Position numbers and translations under genes: made by a program. Shown one piece after another: positions 6,253 to 13,525 of a DNA stretch of 27,779 nucleotides (positions within the stretch are counted from its first letter, which is position 1; the number at the start of each line of letters is the position of its first letter). The notes under the pieces were generated by a model. That model was not told the DNA's origin. It did no database searches and worked only from the letters and a program-made list of their open reading frames with translations. The DNA lies in assembly GCA_043772355.1 (NCBI GenBank), contig JAYVGI010000422.1:1-27779 (forward strand), read 5' to 3'. The stretch comes from JAAFIP01 sp043772355. GTDB taxonomy: Bacteria > Pseudomonadota > Gammaproteobacteria > Burkholderiales > Burkholderiaceae_C.

Positions 6253-7869
6253 TTGACCAACCCAAACCCACTGATCGCAGCGCCCGGCAGCGTCTTCAAT
6301 TTTGCCCAGCATCTGATCGCGCTGAACCAGCAGCGCGCCAGCAAAGCCGCCTACATCGACGACCAGGGAACCTTAAGCTATGGCGACCTGGCCCAGCGCA
6401 TTCGCAGCATGGCCGCTGCGTTGTTGGCGCTGGGCATTCGCCGCGAAGAGCGGGTGCTGTTGCTGATGCACGATTGCAACGACTGGCCGGTGGCTTTCTT
6501 GGGCGCGATGTACGCGGGCATCGTGCCCGTGGCGGTGAACACCTTGCTCACGCCGGATGACTACGCCTACATGCTGCAGCACAGCCGCGCGCAGACAGCC
6601 TTGGTGTCGGAGGCCCTGCTGCCCGCTTTGCAGGCTGCTATGGCGCAAGGCGGGCATGAAGTGAAAAGCACCATCGTCTCGCGCCCCCAAGCCGCTCCAG
6701 CTTCCGCTCCAGCGTCCGCTCCAGCGTCATTACCCACTGGCATGCAGGCCATGGGCACCCTGCTGGCACAGCACGCGCCGCTGGCTACTGCCGCGCCCAC
6801 CAGAGCCGACGACCCCGGCTTTTGGCTCTACTCCTCAGGCTCTACCGGCAAACCCAAAGGCACCCTGCACAGCCACGCCAACCCGTACTGGACGGCAGAG
6901 TTGTATGGCAAAGAAATTTTGGGCATGCGCGAGCAAGACGTGTGCTTTTCTGCGGCCAAGCTATTCTTTGCCTACGGCTTGGGCAACGCACTGACCTTCC
7001 CCTTGAGCGCAGGTGCCACCACCCTTTTGATGGCCGAGCGGCCTACGCCCGATGCCGTCTTCAAACGCTGGCTGGGCCAAGTGGGCGGCACAAAACCCAC
7101 TATCTTCTTTGGCGCGCCTACGGGCTTTGCAGGCATGCTGGCCGCGCCCAACTTGCCAGCTAAAAGCGCTATCTGCCTGCGCATGGCATCTTCTGCGGGC
7201 GAGGCCTTGCCCAAGGAGCTGGGCGAGCGCTTTACCGCGCACTTTGGCGTGGAAATTATTGACGGCATCGGCTCCACCGAAATGCTGCACGTGTACCTGT
7301 CCAACGCCCCCGGCAAGGTGCGCTACGGCACCACGGGCTGGCCCGTGCCGGGCTACACCATCGAGCTGCGCGGCGAAGACGGCCTGGCCGTAGCCGACGG
7401 CGAGCCGGGCGACCTGTATGTGCAAGGGCCCAGCGCGGCCTTGATGTACTGGGGCAACCGCGAAAAATCGCGCGATACCTTCCAGGGTGCGTGGACCAAA
7501 AGCGGCGACAAATACGTACGCAATGCCGACGGCAGCTACACCTACTCAGGCCGGGGCGACGACATGCTCAAGGTCAGCGGCATCTATGTGTCGCCCTTTG
7601 AGGTGGAGGCCACCTTGATCACGCACCCCGCCGTGCTGGAGTGTGCGGTGATCGGCAAGGAGGACGTAGATGGCCTGACCAAGACCAAAGCCTACGTGGT
7701 GCTCAAGAACGGCCAGCAGGTCGATGAAGCCACGCTGAAGGCCTTTGTCAAAGACCGCTTGGCCGCCTACAAATACCCGCGCTTCATCGAGTTTATTGAC
7801 GAGCTGCCCAAAACGGCTACGGGGAAAATCCAGCGCTTTCGCCTGCGGGAACGCGAGCGCCAGGCATGA
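6253..7869 (+). CDS. bclA: benzoate-CoA ligase family protein
   Basis: This 538-residue AMP-forming acyl/aryl-CoA ligase converts benzoate (or a close aromatic acid), ATP and CoA to the CoA thioester in the cytoplasm. The adenylate-forming motif YSSGSTGKPKG (193-203), the segment DGIGSTEMLHVYLSN typical of benzoate-CoA ligases, YSGRGDDMLKVSGIYVSP (hinge and A8), and the catalytic C-terminal lysine in PKTATGKIQRFRLRE (K525) are all present. Translation starts at TTG with AGGAGA seven bases upstream; no ATG fits. An alanine/serine/proline insertion (about 146-160) is encoded by 12-bp tandem repeats in the linker before the P-loop. It heads the operon with the ABC importer and is divergent from boxR, which argues for benzoate as substrate; a hydroxybenzoate cannot be excluded. 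Confidence 0.92.
   Translation: MTNPNPLIAAPGSVFNFAQHLIALNQQRASKAAYIDDQGTLSYGDLAQRIRSMAAALLALGIRREERVLLLMHDCNDWPVAFLGAMYAGIVPVAVNTLLTPDDYAYMLQHSRAQTALVSEALLPALQAAMAQGGHEVKSTIVSRPQAAPASAPASAPASLPTGMQAMGTLLAQHAPLATAAPTRADDPGFWLYSSGSTGKPKGTLHSHANPYWTAELYGKEILGMREQDVCFSAAKLFFAYGLGNALTFPLSAGATTLLMAERPTPDAVFKRWLGQVGGTKPTIFFGAPTGFAGMLAAPNLPAKSAICLRMASSAGEALPKELGERFTAHFGVEIIDGIGSTEMLHVYLSNAPGKVRYGTTGWPVPGYTIELRGEDGLAVADGEPGDLYVQGPSAALMYWGNREKSRDTFQGAWTKSGDKYVRNADGSYTYSGRGDDMLKVSGIYVSPFEVEATLITHPAVLECAVIGKEDVDGLTKTKAYVVLKNGQQVDEATLKAFVKDRLAAYKYPRFIEFIDELPKTATGKIQRFRLRERERQA
6693..6728 (+). repeat. 12-bp tandem repeat inside the ligase gene
   Basis: About three in-frame units of TCCGCTCCAGCG type encode the repeated Ala-Pro-Ala-Ser linker. 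The reading frame is kept. Confidence 0.7.
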
Positions 7870-7890
7870 ACATGCGCTGTGACTATTCCA

Positions 7891-7926
7891 GCCCTCACCC
7901 CAGCCCTCTCCCAGGGGGAGAGGGAG
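7891..7926. repeat. REP-like palindrome, copy 2
   Basis: GCCCTCACCCCAGCCC precedes the hairpin CCCTCTCCC-AGG-GGGAGAGGG (7904-7924), the same family as at 4937. It lies inside the operon between the ligase and the first permease and has no T-run, so it may modulate rather than stop transcription. Confidence 0.75.
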
Positions 7927-7972
7927 CAAGCCCCCGCTGCCTCGCCACTTTAAATCCATCCAGGAGACTAGC

Positions 7973-8836
7973 TTGGATTTAGCCAACTTTCTCATTCAGC
8001 TGCTCAACAGCGTGCAGTACGGTCTGCTGCTGTTCATGCTGGCCGCAGGCTTGACGCTGATCTTCGGCATCATGGGCGTGGTCAACCTGGCGCATGGCAG
8101 CTTCTACATGCTGGGCGCGTACCTGGCGTGGTGGTTGTCTAGCCTCACGGGCAGTTTGACGCTGGCCATTCTTCTGGGTGTGGCGCTCTCAGTGCTGTTT
8201 GGCCTGGCCTTGGAGCGCCTGCTGTTTCGCCACTTTTACCAGCGCAGCCATCTGGACCAGGTGCTGCTCACCTTCGGCCTGATCTACGTCTTTGAAGAAA
8301 CCCGCTCCATTTTGTGGGGCGACGACGTGCACGGCGTGACGATTCCCGACGCGCTGTCGGCCTCTATTCCTTTGACTGAAAATTTGTCCTACCCTGTATA
8401 CCGCCTGTTCATGAGCGGCCTGTGCATCGCGCTGGCGCTGGGCTTGTACCTGCTGATCTCCAAAACCAAGCTGGGCATGAAGATCCGCGCGGGGGCCTTT
8501 AACCGGGACATGGCCGAGTCTTTGGGCATCAATGTCAAGCTGATCCAGATGATTGTGTTTGCCTTGGGCGTAGCCCTCGCCGCCATTGCCGGCATGATCG
8601 CCTCGCCCATCGCCTCGGTCTACCCCAACATGGGCTCAAGCGTGCTCATCATGTGCTTTGTGGTGGTGGTGATCGGCGGCATTGGCTCGGTGCGCGGGGC
8701 CTTGATCGCTGCGCTGCTGGTGGGCCTGGTAGACACCTTTGGCAAAGTGCTGTTCCCGCAAGTGGCCAGCATGCTGGTGTATGTGCTGATGGCCCTGGTG
8801 CTGCTGTTCAAGCCGGAAGGCTTGTTTAAACAATGA
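7973..8836 (+). CDS. livH: branched-chain-amino-acid-type ABC permease (LivH family)
   Basis: This 287-residue integral membrane protein of the LivH family has about eight hydrophobic segments. The family signature GIMGVVNLAHGSFYMLGAYLAW (about 33-54) and the conserved GIGSVRGALIAALLVG near the C-terminus are clear. Together with the next three genes it forms a HAAT-type importer. Placed after benzoate-CoA ligase, it probably imports an aromatic acid, as proposed for Hba-type systems (context inference). Translation starts at TTG with CAGGAGAC upstream, the same TTG-plus-AGGAGA arrangement as the ligase. A REP-like palindrome lies in the spacer before it. No periplasmic binding-protein gene is in the operon within this window, so it must be elsewhere. 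Confidence 0.9.
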   Translation: MDLANFLIQLLNSVQYGLLLFMLAAGLTLIFGIMGVVNLAHGSFYMLGAYLAWWLSSLTGSLTLAILLGVALSVLFGLALERLLFRHFYQRSHLDQVLLTFGLIYVFEETRSILWGDDVHGVTIPDALSASIPLTENLSYPVYRLFMSGLCIALALGLYLLISKTKLGMKIRAGAFNRDMAESLGINVKLIQMIVFALGVALAAIAGMIASPIASVYPNMGSSVLIMCFVVVVIGGIGSVRGALIAALLVGLVDTFGKVLFPQVASMLVYVLMALVLLFKPEGLFKQ

Positions 8837-8837
8837 A

Positions 8838-8893
8838 AATTCAGGAAACAGGACACAGGGATGAGGAAACAGGAATGAGGAACCAGGGATGAG
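8838..8893 (+). repeat. purine-rich short tandem repeat before the second permease
   Basis: Variants of ATGAGGAA(C)CAGG repeat several times (CAGGAAACAGG, CAGGGATGAGGAAACAGG, AATGAGGAACCAGGG). Each unit holds a Shine-Dalgarno-like AGGA and an ATGAG; the last ATGAG (8889) is the permease start. Confidence 0.7.
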
Positions 8894-9920
8894 CGTCGCT
8901 AGTGTCAACCTGGAGCGCCTGCCGCGCAGCATGCAGTTTGCCCTGCTGCTGGCTGCCGTAGCGCTCGCCGTCTTCCCTTTTGTCGGCAGCGACTTTTACA
9001 TCGGCATGGTCACCCGCATGCTGATCATGGCGATCTTTGCCATGAGCCTGGACGTGCTGCAAGGGGTGACGGGCCTGGTGTCCCTGGGCCATGCGGCTTA
9101 CTTTGGTCTGGCGGGCTACGCACTGGCGTTTTTGTCGCCTGCCGACAGCGCGCCCAGCATCTGGTGGACGCTGCCCCTGGCCGTGGGCGCAGCGGCTCTG
9201 GCGGCCTTGGTAATTGGTTTTTTTGTGGTGCGCACCCACGGCATTTATTTCATCATGGTCACCATGGCGTTTGCGCAAATGGTGTTTTTCTTGTTCTTTG
9301 ACAACAAGGTGCTGGGCGGCTCGGATGGCCTGTACATCAACCTCAAACCGTCGGTCAATCTGGGTAGCTTTGAACTGCTGAACCTGGACAACAAACGCAG
9401 CCTGTACTTTCTGGTTTTCGGCCTCACGCTGGCGGTGTATTTCTTCTTGCGCCGCGTGCTGTTCAGCCCCTTTGGCCGCACGCTGGGCGGCATTCGCATC
9501 AACGAGCACCGCATGCGCGCCATGGGCTACAACACCTTTGCCTACAAGCTGGCAGCCTTCACCCTGGCGGGCGCGCTGGCGGGCGTGGCGGGCTATCTGT
9601 GGGGCGTGCAATCGGGCTACATCAACCCCGAGCTGATGGGTTTTCACCAAAGCGCCCACGCCATCATGATGCTGATTTTGGGCGGCATGGGCAACTTTGC
9701 CGGAGCCATTCTGGGTGCGTTTGCTTTCGATCTGCTGCTGCATGTGTTCAAAGACTTGCCCACCGTGGGCAGTGTGGCGCTGGGCAAGCACTGGCAGTTG
9801 TGGATGGGCAGCTTTATCGTGCTGGTGGTGATTTTTGCGCCGCGTGGTTTGCTGGGTTTGATTGAGAAATTCAGAGGCAAAAAAACTTCAGAAAACTCAG
9901 CAGGAGCCTCGCATGACTGA
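8889..9920 (+). CDS. livM: branched-chain-amino-acid-type ABC permease (LivM family)
   Basis: This 343-residue inner-membrane permease of the LivM family has many hydrophobic segments. The signature GVTGLVSLGHAAYFGLAGYALAF (about residues 59-81) and the ABC-contacting loop GRTLGGIRINEHRMRAMGYN (about 196-215) are characteristic. It is the partner of the preceding LivH-type subunit. ATG at 8889 is the last of a set of repeated ATGAGGA-like units and reads into a typical N-terminal segment. Its 3' end overlaps the next gene by 8 bp, a sign of translational coupling. Function in aromatic acid uptake is inferred from the operon. Confidence 0.9.
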   Translation: MSVASVNLERLPRSMQFALLLAAVALAVFPFVGSDFYIGMVTRMLIMAIFAMSLDVLQGVTGLVSLGHAAYFGLAGYALAFLSPADSAPSIWWTLPLAVGAAALAALVIGFFVVRTHGIYFIMVTMAFAQMVFFLFFDNKVLGGSDGLYINLKPSVNLGSFELLNLDNKRSLYFLVFGLTLAVYFFLRRVLFSPFGRTLGGIRINEHRMRAMGYNTFAYKLAAFTLAGALAGVAGYLWGVQSGYINPELMGFHQSAHAIMMLILGGMGNFAGAILGAFAFDLLLHVFKDLPTVGSVALGKHWQLWMGSFIVLVVIFAPRGLLGLIEKFRGKKTSENSAGASHD

Positions 9921-10665
9921 AGCCCTGCTAGTCGCCAAAAACCTCACCAAACGCTTCGGCGGTTTGGCTGCGGTGAACGACATATCGCTCAAGCTGCACC
10001 GCAATACCATCCACGCCGTCATCGGCCCCAACGGTGCCGGTAAATCAACGCTCACAAACCTACTCTCAGGCGACATCGCGCCCACCTCAGGCAGCGTGCA
10101 CTTGAACGGCAAGGACATGACCGGGGCAGCGCCCGAAAAAGTCTCACGTGCCGGCCTGGGCCGCAGCTACCAAAAAACCAATATCTTTTTACCCTTGAGC
10201 GTATGGGACAACGTGCACCTGGCCGCCCAGTCGCGCGCGCAGCATGCCGCGCGCTGGTTGAGCCGTGCTACTGATTTCAAAGCTGCTCACGCACTATCTA
10301 CGATGGCTATCGAGCAATCTGGCCTGCAAAACAAGGTGCAGTCCCTGGCCAGCGCGCTCTCGCACGGCGAGCAGCGCCAGTTAGAGATTGCCATGGCCCT
10401 GGCCACACAGCCCCAGGTGCTGCTGCTGGACGAACCGCTGGCCGGCATGGGCACGGCCGAGGCCGAAAAAATGATCACCCTGCTGCACGCTCTGAAAAAA
10501 GACCACGCCATTTTGCTGGTAGAGCACGACATGGACGCGGTGTTTGCACTGGCCGACCAGCTCACCGTGATGGTCAACGGCACCATGATTGCCAGCGGTA
10601 CGCCCGCCGAGGTGCGCAGCAACCCGCAGGTGCAAGCCGCCTACCTGGGCGAGGAGCACGCATGA
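9913..10665 (+). CDS. livG: ABC transporter ATPase (LivG family)
   Basis: This 250-residue nucleotide-binding subunit has Walker A GPNGAGKST (38-46), Q-loop at Q87, signature LSHGEQRQLEIAMAL (149-163), Walker B VLLLDEP (169-175) and the LivG-type GMG after it, then the H-loop in LVEHDMD. The ORF extends upstream to 9862, but AGGAG at 9902-9906 selects ATG 9913, which overlaps the permease stop. It hydrolyses ATP to drive the LivHM-type permease pair. A short stretch (about residues 120-137, TDFKAAHALSTMAIEQSG) is less family-like and is encoded by sequence resembling short Comamonadaceae interspersed motifs (CAAAGCTGCT, GATGGCTAT). Confidence 0.92.
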   Translation: MTEALLVAKNLTKRFGGLAAVNDISLKLHRNTIHAVIGPNGAGKSTLTNLLSGDIAPTSGSVHLNGKDMTGAAPEKVSRAGLGRSYQKTNIFLPLSVWDNVHLAAQSRAQHAARWLSRATDFKAAHALSTMAIEQSGLQNKVQSLASALSHGEQRQLEIAMALATQPQVLLLDEPLAGMGTAEAEKMITLLHALKKDHAILLVEHDMDAVFALADQLTVMVNGTMIASGTPAEVRSNPQVQAAYLGEEHA

Positions 10666-11486
10666 GCGCCATTTCCACGCCATCCAACGCGCCTAATAGC
10701 CCGGCCAAGGCCTCTATAAGCGCGGCCAAGGCATCTATAAACCCGGCCAAGGCCTTGGCAAGCCCACCCAGCGCTGCACAAGCATTAATCCACGTCCAGG
10801 GCCTGCAAAGCTACTATGGTGCCAGCCACATCCTGCGCGGCATCGACTTCCACGTAGGCCCCGGCGAGACCATCGGCCTGATGGGGCGCAACGGCATGGG
10901 CAAGTCCACCCTGCTCAAGTCCATCATGGGCCTGGTCAAGCCGCGTGGCGGCAGCGTGCACATTGCGGGTAAAGAGATGACGGGACGCTCGGCCTATGAA
11001 GTAGCCCAACTAGGCATTGCCTACGTGCCCGAGGGGCGCGGCATTTTTGGCAACCTGAGCGTGAAAGAAAACCTGTTGATGGCGGCGCGCGCGGGCAAGC
11101 GTGGCCAAAAAGACTGGACGTATGAGCGCGTACTAGAGACCTTCCCCCGCCTCACAGAGCGGCTGGGCCACGGCGGCCAGAAGCTATCAGGCGGCGAGCA
11201 GCAAATGCTCACCATCGGCCGCGCGCTGATGACCAACCCGGATGTGTTGATATTGGACGAAGCCACCGAAGGCCTGGCTCCGCTGATCGCCAAAGACATT
11301 TGGCGCATCTGCGAGACCATCAAGCAAACCGGCATCAGCAGCATCATTGTGGACAAAAACTACAAGCATGTGGCGCAAATAACCGACCGCAACGTGATTT
11401 TGGTCAAGGGTGAGGTGGTGTTTGCAGGCAGTTCAGTCGAGCTGCACAGCCAACCGGAGCTCTTGGTCCGGCATTTGGGTGTGTAA
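10662..11486 (+). CDS. livF: ABC transporter ATPase (LivF family) with N-terminal repeat extension
   Basis: This 274-residue second nucleotide-binding subunit has Walker A GRNGMGKST (75-83), the LivF-typical YVPEGRGIFGNLSVKENL, signature LSGGEQQMLTIGRALM, and Walker B LILDEATEGLAP. Its ATG overlaps the LivG stop (ATGA), so the two are coupled. LivF proteins are usually about 235 residues; the extra 40 or so are an N-terminal extension of repeated Pro-Ala-Lys-Ala-Ser-Ile units (about 13-36) encoded by tandem DNA repeats. The canonical ATPase fold starts at about residue 42 (LIHVQGLQSYYG). No good alternative start lies at that point, so the extension appears to be translated. A bidirectional terminator follows about 95 bp after the stop. 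Confidence 0.92.
   Translation: MSAISTPSNAPNSPAKASISAAKASINPAKALASPPSAAQALIHVQGLQSYYGASHILRGIDFHVGPGETIGLMGRNGMGKSTLLKSIMGLVKPRGGSVHIAGKEMTGRSAYEVAQLGIAYVPEGRGIFGNLSVKENLLMAARAGKRGQKDWTYERVLETFPRLTERLGHGGQKLSGGEQQMLTIGRALMTNPDVLILDEATEGLAPLIAKDIWRICETIKQTGISSIIVDKNYKHVAQITDRNVILVKGEVVFAGSSVELHSQPELLVRHLGV
10699..10758 (+). repeat. tandem repeat encoding the LivF extension
   Basis: About three units of CGGCCAAGGCCTCTATAA type, 21 bp long, keep the reading frame and encode Pro/Ala-Ala-Lys-Ala-Ser-Ile. Confidence 0.75.
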
Positions 11487-11581
11487 GCGGCGCATACCCC
11501 TAGCGGCCCTCTAAAGCGGCTCTTTGGTGCCCAAAATCGCTTAATGGGCCATATTAGAAAGCGTTCTGGCAAAAAATGGGC

Positions 11582-11612
11582 AAAAAAATGCCCGCTTTCG
11601 CGGGCATTTTTT
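11582..11612. terminator. bidirectional intrinsic terminator
   Basis: TGCCCGC-TTTC-GCGGGCA (11589-11606) is flanked by seven A on the left and six T on the right, so it can stop transcription from both sides: the transporter operon (plus) and the small lysine-rich ORF (minus). Confidence 0.9.
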
Positions 11613-11630
11613 CGTAAAAGCCGAGGCTAA

Positions 11631-11684
11631 TTACTTCTTCATTGGGGCTTTTTTGCCGCGCTTTTTAGCCATTTTCTTTGCCAT
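11631..11684 (-). CDS. putative 17-residue lysine-rich micropeptide
   Basis: The minus strand reads MAKKMAKKRGKKAPMKK and stops with TAA at 11631. Nine of 17 residues are Lys or Arg; none is acidic. AAGGA lies eight bases before the ATG, and the bidirectional terminator follows about 19 bp after the stop, giving a compact, self-contained transcription unit. Lysine-rich short tails of this composition resemble histone H1-like or ribosome-associated peptides, but I recognise no specific family. It could also be a leader peptide or the visible part of a small RNA. The gap 11685-11871 holds no other gene. Confidence 0.5.
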   Translation of the reverse strand: MAKKMAKKRGKKAPMKK

Positions 11685-11871
11685 GATGATGTCCTTAGAT
11701 TAGAGGGGATAAAAAACCTGCTTTTCAGCAAGTGCTCCAGTGTAACCATTAAGTTGATCTCTCTGATGCCAATACTCAACGTTGCAATTTAAAAAATGGT
11801 TGACAATCCCCTTAACTGATACAAAAAAACCACACCCACAGGTTACATTTGGGAACTTAAGCGCTTTCGGT

Positions 11872-13485
11872 ATGTCCAACTCTCCTTTTTTGCCCCCCTC
11901 ATCAGGCCAATTGTCAGCCCCCGTTCAGCCCCCCGGTCTGGCTGGTGCCAAGGTATTTAGCCACCGCCAGTTCGTCGGTTTTTTGCTCTGCGCGCCGTTC
12001 TACTGCATGCTGGGCTTGCTCATCATTGAGGCCGCCTTGGCCGCCCTCACCACTTGGCTGGTCATCCAGGCCGGGCAAGACTTGGCCAATGAAGATTTTT
12101 TGATCGCCGATTTTGGCTGGATCGTGCTGGCCCAGTCCACCTCGTATGTGGTGGGTGCCATCAGTTGGATCTACGCCGAGCGGGCGGGCTTTGGGGCCTT
12201 TGGCCGCTACATGCTGCGCTTTGCCCGTGAAAACCGCAGCGACGCACGGCTGTTTGGCGACACCCACCAGCGCGAGAAGGTCGAGCCCTTTCTGACCAAT
12301 GAGGCCTTCCATATCTTCTTTGAGCTGGTCTACGAGCTGGAAGCCGACCTCAAGCTGTTCTTTAGCCTGATATTCAACACCATCGTGCTGGGCGTGGCCA
12401 TCGATGCCGGGCTGCCTGTGGTGTACGGCCTGGTGTTCGTTGCACTGCTGGCGCTGCAATACGGCGTGCGCAAATGGGTGGCCACCACCTATGCAGAAAA
12501 CCAGCGCGCCACCAACAGCATGACCGCCCGCACCTATACCGCCTGGGACAACATCACCAGCGGCAACCGCTACAACTACCGTGTGTGGCATGCAGGCTTC
12601 AAGCAGCGCCTGCGTGATGCATTGGGCGCGCAAATACGCGCTATCTTGGCCAAAGAAGGGGTGGCTGCCGTAGGCGGCATATTCGCGCTATTGGTAATTT
12701 TTGCCTACTTGGCACATGTGGCCGCAAATGATGTCAAAGATGCCGCCCTGCTCATAGCCCTGGCGGCCACCCTGCCCCGGCAAATTGAGCTGTCCTACAG
12801 CGTGCATAACCTGGCAGCGGGTTGGAACGACCTGCTGGCCATCTGGACACGCATGAACGGTGCCTGCAACGCCATGCACGCACAGGCCGACGCGCAGTTT
12901 GAGTCGCGCATCAAGATGCAAAACCTGCAGCTGTCCTATACACCCCCTGGCACCGCGCCCGAGGCGGCCACACTGCTGTCCATGGCCACGTTTGAAGCAG
13001 CCTGCACCATGCTGCCCCAGTTGCAGCGCGGGGTGGTGCAAGTGCGCGGCAGCAACGGGGCGGGTAAATCCACCTTGCTGGCAGCGCTGAAGCAGCGCTT
13101 TGGCAGTAGCGCCTACTACTGGCCCACTAGTACCAAATTAGCGTTTGAATTCTCAGCCGCAGAGGTCGCCGCCAAAGAAGAAGCCAGCGATGGCGGGCCG
13201 GATGAGGCAGGGGACGCAGCCGAGGACGATGACAACGACGGCGCAACCACCGCACAAAGCACCGCACAAAGCACCGCACCAAGCGCCGAAAAAATCACCG
13301 GCTTCTCCTCCGGCGAGCGCCAGTTGCAGTCCCTCACCGAGATCGTGCGCCAAACCAGCGCGCAGGTGTACCTGCTAGACGAGTGGGACGCCAACCTGGA
13401 CGCAAGCAACCGGGCAGTCGCCCAACGCCTGATCGACGAACTGGCCGCACGCAGCTTGGTGATAGAGATTTCACACCGGGGATAG
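11872..13485 (+). CDS. atypical ABC transporter, membrane domain fused to shortened ATPase
   Basis: This 537-residue protein has an N-terminal membrane domain with about five or six hydrophobic segments (about 36-65, 80-103, 162-200, 264-285, 290-305) and a C-terminal ATPase. Walker A GSNGAGKST (393-401), signature-like FSSGERQ (478-484), Walker B VYLLDE (499-504), D-loop NLD (508-510) and H-loop His535 are present. Between Walker A and the signature, where the helical subdomain and Q-loop normally lie, there is an acidic low-complexity stretch (about 437-474, with DEAGDAAEDDDNDG and repeated AQST). The layout recalls half-size exporters of the cyclic-peptide or SbmA/YddA type, but I cannot assign it. 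ATG 11872 is preferred over the upstream start at 11782, which adds a non-family-like 30 residues. It lies 40 bp before pobA. Confidence 0.75.
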   Translation: MSNSPFLPPSSGQLSAPVQPPGLAGAKVFSHRQFVGFLLCAPFYCMLGLLIIEAALAALTTWLVIQAGQDLANEDFLIADFGWIVLAQSTSYVVGAISWIYAERAGFGAFGRYMLRFARENRSDARLFGDTHQREKVEPFLTNEAFHIFFELVYELEADLKLFFSLIFNTIVLGVAIDAGLPVVYGLVFVALLALQYGVRKWVATTYAENQRATNSMTARTYTAWDNITSGNRYNYRVWHAGFKQRLRDALGAQIRAILAKEGVAAVGGIFALLVIFAYLAHVAANDVKDAALLIALAATLPRQIELSYSVHNLAAGWNDLLAIWTRMNGACNAMHAQADAQFESRIKMQNLQLSYTPPGTAPEAATLLSMATFEAACTMLPQLQRGVVQVRGSNGAGKSTLLAALKQRFGSSAYYWPTSTKLAFEFSAAEVAAKEEASDGGPDEAGDAAEDDDNDGATTAQSTAQSTAPSAEKITGFSSGERQLQSLTEIVRQTSAQVYLLDEWDANLDASNRAVAQRLIDELAARSLVIEISHRG

Positions 13486-13525
13486 AGCCGCTTACACTAG
13501 CTGCATGTTTTCTGGAGACAAGTAA

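Noticed and set aside
8841..9791. 316-codon minus-strand ORF opposite the LivM gene
   Set aside because: Gln/His/Arg-rich shadow of a clear membrane protein; no family resemblance.
11800..11828. Possible promoter of the ABC gene with TTGACA at 11800-11805
   Set aside because: The -35 is perfect, but no acceptable -10 lies at 16-18 bp spacing.
11914..12633. 239-codon minus-strand ORF inside the ABC gene
   Set aside because: The plus frame holds the hydrophobic segments and all ATPase motifs; the antisense frame is Gly/His/Gln-rich.
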